Shown here: in pieces, positions 24,700 through 34,370 of the stretch
How positions within the stretch are numbered: position 1 is the stretch's first letter
Layout: every line of letters begins with the position of its first letter
Source: Amia ocellicauda
Lineage: Eukaryota; Chordata; Actinopteri; Amiiformes; Amiidae
DNA length: 64,000 nt
Direction of reading: 5' to 3'
NCBI RefSeq assembly: GCF_036373705.1
Contig: NC_089856.1
Coordinates: 4,241,001 to 4,305,000 of the forward strand
The notes under the pieces: model-generated
What the model was told of the DNA's origin: nothing
Databases searched by the model: none
The model's input: the letters and a program-made list of their open reading frames with translations, nothing else
Position numbers and translations under genes: made by a program

Positions 24700-25930
24700 C
24701 CTGGTTTGTGGTGATACAACAACTCCGGATGTTTCAGGTACTTGGTTAATAGAAAATTTATAACAGAATTGATATTTGAAGCAGTCCATCAAATACCTCT
24801 GAAAGTTTCCTTTCCATCAGGCATATTACTCTTCTGGAGCCTATTGCAGACATCATTTGTAGACGACTTGTGTCCCGTTATGCTAGTGCTCTCTGAAAAT
24901 AAAGGAGTCCAAGGGTTAATGTGTTGCAATTTTGTCATTACATTTTTTCCACTAGAAAAACACATGCGGCACAGTAACTTTTGGGAGACCACAATATTTC
25001 TGATAAAATAGCTTATTAGATCAAAGGTGACAGCCGTCACTTGCCTATTCCTCCCTCTCTCTTTGCACCACCAGATGGGTCAGCACTATTATAACAACTA
25101 TTATTTACAGAAAAAAACCAATGTAACTTCCATTGTCATTCAATAAATGAATATTTTTTTAAATTCCATTCTTGCATTTCTGGAGTCATTTCCATTCAAT
25201 ACCACTACGGTCGCCCGCTTTCCAAAATCTCTGCTTTTATAGCTTTTTATATCTGATTAACAACATCAAAACTACTCGCTTTCCATTACTAAAACCAACA
25301 CCAACTCACACACCACCAAGACATATTTGCTCCCTCTTCTTTGTTTTTTCTCCCGCCATACTTTTATAACTTACGAAGGCAACTGGCTCACAGAACATGA
25401 CTGACAAGTGTCTTCTGCGGGTGTTTGGCAGCATAAAACCTGACAAGCATTTTTTTTTATATTAATATATTAAAGCTTATCAAATGCTTGAAGTTTCTGG
25501 GGAGGAATTTTGTGTTATCATCAGACACTCTTGACCAACCTTTGGATAATAATAGTCAACCTGCAACTATCTATCTGACCAACCAACAAATTAAACTTCT
25601 TCTATAGGCTTCTAACACAGGTTTCACACATTTCTCACTTTAATACCCAGATGCATAACTATAGTTTTGACTGGAATATCACAGCCTGTATTTGAGACAG
25701 CAGTCAGTAACCACAGCCAACATACAATATAAGGGCAGGGGCACCTTGCCATATGAAGAGGTGATGCTGAGCCATAGACACTTCTGTTCACTAAAGTGCA
25801 GTGAATCGGTGGTCCTGCTGCAGCCACCCAAGTACTTTGTAAGTTTATTTTCATTAAAGGGTTCGTTTATGAACCGCAAGGTCCGTTGTAAACATAAGGG
25901 ATCATTTAAGAACACTTTTTCATCATGAGT
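24700..25930. other. 5' flank of the transporter gene, no other gene
   Basis: AT-rich DNA upstream of the transporter start codon. No CpG island or first-exon signal was recognised, and no other gene. Confidence 0.4.
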
Positions 25931-25934
25931 GTGG

Positions 25935-26060
25935 TTGATTAAAGATACATTTAAGGTTCTTTAAGGATCCTCGGTAAAATGTTCTAATAAGAACCTTTAA
26001 GGGTACCTCCACAGTATCAACCCCATGAACCCTAAAAGGTTTTTATTAGAACCTTTACTT
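25935..26060. repeat. GGTTCTTTAA/AGAACC hairpin-like repeat
   Basis: Motifs AAGGTTCTTTAAGGATCC, AATAAGAACCTTTAAGG and AAAGGTTTTTATTAGAACC alternate in direction and could fold back. The block resembles 13445-13580 and is probably a short non-autonomous element. Confidence 0.45.
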
Positions 26061-26106
26061 CTAAGTGTGTATGGTCTGGGAAGTAAGTGACCAAGAGGAG
26101 GCTAAC

Positions 26107-26860
26107 AGATTAATTTGTGAAAATCAATAACACACCGCACATTGCCTATAAATGTCTGTATCTCCCCAGCCATAATAGGTAGCGTTTCCAATCCAACTTT
26201 CACATGAAGAAGACCAATTGTGAATTCTTTCACAGCCTTTGTTTTACTTGTGAATCATAAGAATAATTGGTGAAAATCAATAACATCACATATATGCAAT
26301 CAAACACCTGGAATATTTTTTTACAAATAGCACAGCAGATACAGGGTTAAAATATACAATTATTTAAAAAGACCAATTGTGAATTGTTTAACATTCTGTG
26401 TTTTAACTGTGAATCCTGTGAATAATTTGTGGAAAAAAGGAACATTCCACATACAAGCACACACTAAACCTGAAATGCATAAAATCATTTTATCTCCCCA
26501 ACTACAGCAGAGAGAACATCCAAACCAACTGTAATGTTCAGAAGACTAATTGTGAATTGTTTCAAAGTCTCTGTTTTACCTGTGAATAGTAAGAATAATT
26601 TGTGACATTCCTGAAATTGCTTGATATCCCTAACTACCAGTAGCAACAGTATATCACAGTTAAAAATAACTTTATGTGAAGAAGACCAGTTGTGAATTGA
26701 TTCAGAATGTTTTGTACCTGTGAATAGTATGGATATACAATTAAAACAGACACAAATCATAAGAGAGACACATTGGGAATCACTTCACAGTCTGTTTTAT
26801 TTATGCCTACTAATCTGTTGTGAAAAGCAATAACATCTCTCACACACATAGGTTTTCATG
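26107..26860. repeat. Degenerate tandem repeat, unit about 140-170 bp
   Basis: The core AGACCAATTGTGAATTGTTT followed by CTGTTTTACCTGTGAATAGT and AATAATTTGTG recurs. Core copies begin at about 26208, 26370, 26541 and 26682, with a shortened one at about 26770 and a partial leading one near 26107. Units are diverged and of uneven length. No coding potential is shared between units. It behaves as an old minisatellite or satellite fragment. Confidence 0.65.
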
Positions 26861-27094
26861 AATAACAAAAGCAATAAGAACAATAACAAAACCTGTTCAA
26901 GAGATCTATAATTTGGATTCATATGTTGAAAAGACATTCGCCCGTTTTCTCATTGGAAATATTTCAAAATATCACTGTCCTGGTCACAAAAGCAAAGTTT
27001 GTGGGGAATAATAGCCATTTTCTATACTTTTGAGGCATAAGCAATAAGCATAAGCAAGAAAAAACACTTACTACCCAGGAACAAAAAAAAAATG
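26861..27094. other. Short intergenic stretch
   Basis: No gene or repeat recognised between the tandem array and the DIRS-like element. Confidence 0.4.
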
Positions 27095-27099
27095 TTACA

Positions 27100-28976
27100 C
27101 GGTGTAATCTATTAATAATCTAAATCTGTAAAATACTACTGTTTCACGTACTGTTAATGCGCTGAGCAGCCATTTTGGATTCTGAAGTCCGTGAGTTTTG
27201 CAAATTCTCCTTGCCGACGTTATCGCTACGAGGAAGGCTGCTTTGAGCGAGTGAAAGTGGAGCTCCGTTGTGGAAATGGGCTCAAAGGGAGCACTGCTAA
27301 GTCCTTTCAGAACTAATTCCAAGTCCCAGGCTGGAATTGTGTCCTTTACTGGTGGTCTCAAACGTCTAACACCCTTTAGAAATTGATTGCCAGGAAATGG
27401 GCTCCTAGGGAGTCATTGTCTTATCTTGACTTGCTGAGATGGCAGCCAGATATACCTTCAATGTAGATGCAGATTTCCCCATCTTCTAGCAGCTGTTGCA
27501 GGAAGCACAGGATGGTTGACATGGGGCACGATACTGGATCCACATGTCTGGCTAGACACCAGTTCTGGAAGGCAAACCACTTATAAGTATATTGGGCACT
27601 GGTGGAGGGGGCCCTGGCCGACTGCAGCATTTCCAAGACATTATCAGGCAGCCCCATAGACATTAAGCGGTGCCTTTCAGGGGCCAAACCCACAACCACA
27701 GCAATCCCTCTGCTTGACTCAGCAAGTCCTGTCGAAGTGGAAGCTGCCATGGATCCGTGCTGACCTGTGCCAACTGTCTCGGCCACCGGGGGGGTGATCA
27801 GGAGGACTTGGGCTCTGTCCTGGCGAATCCTCTCAAGTGGCAGTGGAAGAAATGGCAGTGGGGGGAAAGTGTACAGCAGTTCCTGCGGCCATGGGTGAGC
27901 AAAAGCGTCCACGCCCAGGGGACCACCTCCTGTTTCCATGGAGAACCACAGAGGGCAGTGAGTCATTGCCCGTGTGGTAAAGAGGTCGACCCGAGCTCAT
28001 CCCATCCTTTCCCAGATTTGTTCCACCACTTGAGGATTCTGTCTCCACTCCAAACTGTCGGGACCTCCCCAGGAGAGAATGTCCGCCACTGTATTTGACA
28101 GGCCGGGCAGGTGTATTGCCTGTATTGAGCGGAGATTGTCCTGCGCCCACAGGAGAAGTCTGCATGCCACACAATGTAGTCTGGGTGAGTGTAGGCCCCC
28201 CTGGTGGTTGATGTAGGCCACCACCAACATGTTGGCTGTCCGAACCAGGACATGCCTGTCTGTCAGAACATGGCGAAAGTGGTGCAGCACCAGCCACACT
28301 GCTTGTAGCTCCTGTAAGTTGATGTGAGCGGATGACCAGAGAGCATTCCACATCCCTCCGACTCCCATCCCATTCGAGACAGCACCCCATCCTGTACCTG
28401 AGGTGTCTGTGGTGATGACTTCCCATCTGTGCGGGCATCCGAGGGAGGCCGCCATCAGCTCCAACAGTTTTTGAAACTTGACCAGAGTCGATGCCCTTCT
28501 GAATGATGTGAGGCACTTCTCTAATGACTCGATTCTGTCTTTGGATAGGTAGGCAAGCATGTCCCGAGAGTCTAACCTCATTCCCAAGAAGCCCACCATC
28601 TGCGCAGGTTCGAGGGAGCTTTTGTGAGAACTGCGAGACCCAGTGCAGTCACGTGACATATGACCTCTGTTGTATGTTCCTCTGCCTGAAGCCTGGTGTC
28701 TGCGCACACCAGCCATTCATCCAGGTAATTCAGGATCCTTGGCCCCCCTCAGGACAAAGGGGATAAAGCTGCACCCATGCACTCCGAGAATGTGCGGGGT
28801 GCCAGTGAGAGGCCGAACAGCAGCACACTGAACTCGTACGCCTGGCCATGGAAGGTGGGTATTTCCTGTGCGCTGGGAGGAAGTAGGCATCCCTGAGGTC
28901 TACTGACATGAACCAGTCACCCGGCTGGACAGGAAATACCATTACCATTAGTTGAGTCTTGTCCGTTGTATTATAA
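27100..28976 (-). mobile_element. DIRS-like retrotransposon, truncated
   Basis: Read on the minus strand, the order is: part of a reverse transcriptase (PGDWFMSVDLRDAYF, about 28.9 kb), an RNase H region (TTDTSGTGWGAVSNG, HINLQELQAVWL, VVAYINHQGG), then a tyrosine recombinase (SARAPSTSAQYTYKWFAFQ at about 27.6 kb and SLKAAFLVAITSARR at about 27.2 kb). RT/RNase H followed by a tyrosine recombinase is the defining layout of DIRS elements. Frames change between the blocks, so the copy is inactive. The 5' part (gag and most of RT) is missing, and an L2 tail abuts the upper end. No split direct repeats were recognised. Confidence 0.8.
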
Positions 28977-28977
28977 T

Positions 28978-29261
28978 TCTTGCGTTTTTGATTGTTTTCC
29001 TCCTTGCTCCCTTTCCCGTAGCCCTTGACTATGACCCTACATCTTGACAGCACTTAGCTTTTACTGTCCAGGATGTATGACCTCACTTACTGTACTTACC
29101 TGTGTAAATTGGGAATTGTAAAATGTATTATATTTTGAATTGCTATGTTTTATGTAAATTTAATTTGTAATGTTTGATGCCTTTACTTAACTGTATTTTT
29201 GCACTTTGTTTTGCACTTATGTTGTAAGTCGCCCTGGATAAGGGCGTCTGCCAAGAAATAA

Positions 29262-29321
<60 letters not shown>

Positions 29322-29322
29322 C
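28978..29322 (+). mobile_element. L2-type LINE 3' tail
   Basis: A 5'-truncated copy of the same LINE family as at 19.6 kb, in plus orientation. It ends GTCGCCCTGGATAAGGGCG, TCTGCCAAGAAAT and an (AAT)n run (about 29264-29320). The upstream part matches, as its complement, the 3' UTR of the copies at 54 and 61 kb, for example GCTCCCTTTCCCGTAGCCCT. No coding region remains. Confidence 0.75.
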
Positions 29323-29518
29323 TATGAATGGCTGCTGGTCACAGTCCAGTCAGTTATGCACGAGGTTGCCCACACAGTCTTGCACCAGCAGAAGGTGCCA
29401 CAATTTAATTATTTAAACTACTTCACACAGAATTTTGTGTACTGATCTAAATACTAACTTTAAACAAAATCAGTAGAAATAGATGTAATGCTTAATTTAC
29501 TTTTGGAGCATGATGTAT

Positions 29519-29755
29519 GGACGTTCCCTGATGCTGTTGCTAAGGGAAATGCATCACTGGTCCTCTCCAATGTGCAGATGACTGATGATGGAGAGTATAC
29601 TTGTTCCATAATGATTGGCGAGAGAGGCAGAAGTGACATCTCACTAGTGACGGTAGTGGGTAGGTGATCTTCTGTTTCTTCTCCTTCTTGCTTGTGTGAC
29701 TCTGCTAGGTGCATAACCAGAGCATAACAGACTGGTGTTTAAAGATTATGCAGTT
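29519..29755 (+). pseudogene. Fragment of Ig V-set exon, copy of the 7.5 kb exon
   Basis: Encodes the C-terminal half of a V-set domain (FPDAVAKGNASLVLSNVQ, MTDDGEYTC, SLVTVVG). The donor (G|GTAGGT at 29659/29660) and about 95 bp of the following intron match 7560-7803. Homology stops before the first Cys half, and the upstream DNA is unrelated, so the exon is incomplete. Protein-level differences from the 7.5 kb copy (GERGRSD versus DIARRDT) suggest divergence after duplication. Unlike that copy, this piece has no stop in the visible part. Confidence 0.6.
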
Positions 29756-29879
29756 AAATAAAATAAATAAATGATAGGGGCTGTTTGAGGTACTGCAGGG
29801 TCAAATAAAACATGCCAATAATCTGATATTTCAAATTATCTTTGGATATCAATGTGTATGTGCTTTGTGTGTTTATATA

Positions 29880-31093
29880 CACTCACCTAAAGGATTATTA
29901 GGAACACCATACTAATACTGTGTTTGACCCCCTTTCGCCTTCAGAACTGCCTTAATTCTACGTGGCATTGATTCAACAAGGTGCTGAAAGCATTCTTTAG
30001 AAATGTTGGCCCATATTGATAGATTAGCATTTTGCAGTTGATGGAGATTTGTGGGATGCACATCCAGGGCACGAAGCTCCCGTTCCACCACATCCCAAAG
30101 ATGCTCTATTGGGTTGAGATCTGGTGACTGTGGGGGCCAGTTTAGTACAGTGAACTCATTGTCATGTTCAAGAAACCAATTTGAAATGATTCGACCTTTG
30201 TGACATGGTGCATTATCCTGCTGGAAGTAGCCATCAGAGGATGGGTACATGGTGGTCATAAAGGGATGGACATGGTCAGAAACAATGCTCAGGTAGGCCG
30301 TGGCATTTAAACGATGCCCAATTGGCACTAAGGGGCCTAAAGTGTGCCAAGAAAACACCCCCCACACCATTACACCACCACCACCAGCCTGCACAGTGGT
30401 AACAAGGCATGATGGATCCATGTTCTCATTCTGTTTACGCCAAATTCTGACTCTACCATCTGAATGTCTCAACAGAAATCGAGACTCATCAGACCAGGCA
30501 ACATTTTTCCAGTCTTCAACTGTCCAATTTTGGTGAGCTTGTGCAAATTGTAGCCTCTTTTTCCTATTTGTAGTGGAGATGAGTGGTACCCGGTGGGGTC
30601 TTCTGCTGTTGTAGCCCATCCGCCTCAAGGTTGTACGTGTTGTGGCTTCACAAATGCTTTGCTGCATACCTCGGTTGTAACGAGTGCTTATTTCAGTCAA
30701 AGTTGCTCTTCTATCAGCTTGAATCAGTCGGCCCATTCTCCTCTGACCTCTAGCATCAACAAGGCATTTTCGCCCCCACAGGACTGCCGCATACTGGATG
30801 TTTTTCCCTTTTCACACCATTCTTTGTAAACCCTAGAAATGGTTGTACGTGAAAATCCCAGTAACTGAGCAGATTGTGAAATACTCAGACCGGCCCGTCT
30901 GGCACCAACAACCATGCCACGCTCAAAATTACCTTTCTTTCCCATTCAGACATTCAGTTTGGAGTTCAGGAGATTGTCTTGACCAGGACCACACCCCTAA
31001 ATGCATTGAAGCAACTGCCATGTGATTGGTTGGTTAGATAATTACATTAATGAGAAATTGAACAGGTGTTCCTAATAATCCTTTAGGTGAGTG
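29880..31093 (-). mobile_element. Tc1/mariner transposon, DD36E type, copy 2
   Basis: A 1214 bp near full-length element in opposite orientation to the copy at 9.9 kb, with the same inverted ends and flanking TA. The transposase (start at 30945) keeps the helix-turn-helix region and, after a frame change, the full catalytic domain (WSDESRF, QQDNAPCH, SPDLNPIEHLW) up to the stop at 29912. Compared with copy 1 it lacks 9 bp near the start codon (residues DLS) and has two extra bases in a C-run at 30773-30777 that break the frame. The length difference from copy 1 (6 bp) is fully explained by these changes. A 130 bp sample differed at three positions. Confidence 0.9.
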
Positions 31094-31178
31094 TATATAT
31101 GTATAGTCTGAAGGTTATGTAAGGTAAACATCTATGTTTTGTATTCATTGTAATTTTAATATTGTGCATTGTCTAGAA

Positions 31179-33250
31179 CCTTGGTTCCCAAACTGTGCAG
31201 CTCCCCCAAGTCTACCCTGTAATTTGTTGTGTGCAGAGAAAAAAATGTGATTAAAATAATAATAAAATCGATGTAAATTCTTTATTTATAATGTATTGAA
31301 TTTGTTTAACAAAGCTTGGGTTTTCATATTTTCATATTTTCCATTTAATAAAAAATGTTTATTACGTCTATTACGTTCCTGTTCGCTACGTCGGTGCTGC
31401 GCGCGCTAATACTCGAGCATTCATACCACTCTCGAGCTCTGAGAGAGACAGTTTAGCGCCACATCCGCCAACAGAGCAATTAAAATTAATACCTCGCAAG
31501 AACCAACTGTATATCATGGCTGAAAGGACAAGACTCCAAGAGGACTGAACTCAGCTCCGATAAATCAGACACACATGTTGACAACGAGAATAATAAATGG
31601 ACACTATCACTATGAGCTCTGCTGCTCAGCCCGATACAGACTGCACTGCTGGTGTTAGCAAGCGTCGGAGAACGGCAACAAGGTGGTATGATCCAAATTA
31701 TCTAAGTTTGGGATTAACTTACACCGGGAAGGAGGAAGAGCCAAGACCAGTTTGTCGTGTGCTGTGAGATGCTCAGCAATGAGAGTCTGAAACCAGCGCT
31801 TCTGAGGCGGCACTTCACCATGAAACATGCGAACTTGAAGGATGAGCCTGTTGAGGAAACTTAAAAAATCTGAAGCAGTGCAAGTCCACCATAAGGAACA
31901 GTGCTCCTCCAGTTTCCAAAGCCCAAGAAGCATCCTACCATGCTAATCTGCGGATTGCTAAAGCAGGTAAACCCACACTATTGTATTTGGTGAAGAACTA
32001 GGTTTACCATTGCAAAAGAGCGGACACATTATGTGTGGATAAAAAGCTGCTCAACAGTTCGACCTGGTGCCCCTTTCCAATGACAGTCACTCACAGAATT
32101 ATTGATATGGCAGATAATGTCAGAAGTAGGCTGACAGTGCATTAAGATGAGCAGATGCTTTTCACTACAATTAGAGGAGTGTACTGATGTCGCTGATTTG
32201 GCCAATTTGCACATTTATATTAGATAGGAGTTTGCGGGCATGTCCCGTGAGGACTTTCTGTTCTGTAAGCCGCTACCAACAAGAACAACAGGGGAGCATA
32301 TTTTTCTTCCGAATTAATTAATTTATCGAAGAGAATGTCATCGACTGGAATAAACGTGTCGGAGTTTGTACAGACGGTGCCCGAGCGATGACAGGCCGAC
32401 ACAGCAGTGTAGTTGTGACGATGACAAATGGGGGAACAATTGCCACCGTCACGTGACCACGCCACCCCTATTTTATTCCAGTGAAAAGGGGGTCTCACTA
32501 TTCCCCCCCCTCTCCCCGCGCAGGCTTTAGCAAGATCCCAATGTACACACCAGAGTCAATATTTGGAATTTCAACAAGTTTATTACAATGGTTACCAGGT
32601 GGGGCACGAAGTCCACCGGCCTAGAGGCCCTATTACCTAGAAGGGTAAGTGCGACAACACATACTACAGTGGTTATTTTTCTCTCCACAGGTGCACTGCG
32701 TTCTGTCTCAGGCCCAGCTGACCACCGGGGGAACACACCGTCTCTACCAGCCCTGTCAGGTAAGTAGGAAAAATAAGAAATCAGTCCAGTATCTCTTCTC
32801 AAATTAACTTTCCTTTTCCCCTCAGGATTCCACACGTTACACAGAGGCAGCCAGGAGCCAGGAAGGGTGCACAGCAATCATCAGCCAAAACTCATTCAAA
32901 ACCAAGGAGAGTTTTCCCATAAGACATCAGAGTACTTATCCTGCCATGAACAATTCCCCTGTATTGGCAGTCAAGAAAATGCCTGACAATTTATAATCTG
33001 CGCTAGACTCCTCAGTCAAAGTAGTGAATTTGATTAAAGCCTGACCAATGAATTCATTTATGTTCAGTGTGCTTTGTAATGAAATTGGCATTGAACATGT
33101 GCAGCTTTTGCTATTTACTGAAGTGAGATGGTTATCAAGGGGCAGAGGCTCACTGGGCTCTTCGAACTGCACTCCGAGGTACAGAGGTTTCTGCATGACC
33201 AGCTTTGGGTTGATCAGGGGTGGTACTTGGTTAAAGTTCGAGAACCACTG
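31179..33250 (+). mobile_element. hAT transposon with ZBED5-like transposase, decayed
   Basis: The ends resemble hAT terminal repeats: CCTTGGTTCCCAAACTGTG on the left and the complement of CAGTGGTTCTCGAACTTTA on the right. The flanking 8-mers GTCTAGAA and CCCTAGAT agree at 5 of 8 bases. A start codon at 31612 leads into ATRWYDPNYLSLGLTYTGKE and, after a small deletion, a BED-type finger (CCEMLSNESLKPALLRRHF). Further on are TDVADLANL, EDFLFCKPLPTRTTG, KRVGVCTDGARAMTGRHS and finally MNSFMFSVLCNEIGIEH with TEVRWLSRG. This order matches ZBED5-like hAT transposases. Stops, frameshifts and a foreign insert show it is dead. Confidence 0.75.
32445..32940. other. Foreign insert within the hAT element
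   Basis: The transposase homology breaks after TMTN at about 32430 and resumes near 32,990. The intervening DNA has no transposase similarity. It contains a C-rich run and CTCTCCACAG / TGTCAGGTAAGTAGG sequences that look like splice sites. No protein was recognised, so its origin is unknown. Confidence 0.45.
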
Positions 33251-33947
33251 CCCTAGATGTCACACTTAACGTAGAATTGCCCTGGATAGCTGCACTTAAA
33301 GGTTTTTCTGTGAAGACTGAGCAAGTGCCATGTGAAAGATGCACTCAGTGCATCCATTAACTGGGCCAAATTAACATTATTCTCTGTATGACCGGTTTCA
33401 TGAAGAAGAAAAAAAAAACAGAAGAGGCCACGGGAGAGATTAAGAAGTATGAAACCATCACCTGAGCTGTTAGGAATTGTCAATATCTCCAAAGCTGAAC
33501 AGCTCCTCAAGCTGTTATTTCCTTTCAGAGATGAAAGACACTCGATACATGTTTTCTTTATGGCTAGTTTTTCATCTTCGTAATGAAAACATAAATAAGG
33601 AATTTCTAAGACACATGAGAAAGCAAACATCAGACCCTTTGGAAATTTCTCCTGATGGAAGATAATGAAGATGGTTATGTTGGGGTAAAATTGATTTCCA
33701 GTAAGATACTGCTTAAAACTTGCTCTTATAAGGGTTTCCTTGTTCTTATTTGGATTTCTCTGCTCAGACTTATCTGTGTAACAGATAGAGATAATTTCTA
33801 CTGCCGTGGACATTCTTTAGGTAACGAACTGAAAATATATACATCACGTTCTTATCAGTAAAGTGTGTGCTGTGTCCTTGGTACCAGCACTTCCATGTCT
33901 GGATGAAATAGTGTTATCCTAATTATAAAGAATACCTAATGAATTAA
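33251..33947. other. Unassigned stretch
   Basis: A plus-strand open segment at about 33449-33584 reads SPELLGIVNISKAEQLLKLL, which looks protein-like. It ends in stops and has no recognised family. It could be a relic exon. Nothing else seen. Confidence 0.3.
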
Positions 33948-34216
33948 TGCTTCCCGTGTCTCGGAACTGCCCCGGGACATATGCCAAGAAAATATCATGC
34001 AGGTTCGGGATGGCCCCGAACGTCCTTTGAAATATTGCTTGTAGATGTATAAAAGGCTGTGTGAAACTTTCAATAAAGAAGATAAACGAACAGACATTGT
34101 GTCAGTGACTTTACTTCCCGGGCCTGTCTCCTGTTGAAAAGCCTCATCTGTTACTGGAAGCGCTCACTGGGGTGCCTGATTCACTGGGACCCGAAGGGTT
34201 TGCTTCAACTGAAGCA
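33948..34216 (+). mobile_element. Possible solo LTR fragment
   Basis: The block starts TGCTTC and ends GAAGCA (inverted TG...CA termini). It holds a TATA-like box (TGTATAAAAGG, about 34047) followed about 25 bp later by AATAAAG (about 34072). This is the compact promoter and polyadenylation arrangement of many LTRs. Flanking target duplications do not match clearly, so the limits are uncertain. Confidence 0.4.
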
Positions 34217-34370
34217 TTGTACCTTAACGGGTTAATATTTACCATTTTCAAAATCAACTAACTAAACAAGCTATGATTATTTATTTGAACTTTAGGTTAT
34301 TTTATGTTTGTATGCAATAAACAAGATCATACATGTTGAGGATTACAACCTACCGTTTTGATTTTGATAG

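Noticed and set aside
26107..26860. CRISPR-like array
   Set aside because: Units are long, degenerate and unevenly spaced in a vertebrate genome; there are no short identical repeats with unique spacers.
33253..33813. A 186-residue open frame on the minus strand
   Set aside because: Composition looks like translated AT-rich non-coding DNA, with no domain or conserved pattern; the short plus-strand segment seemed more protein-like.
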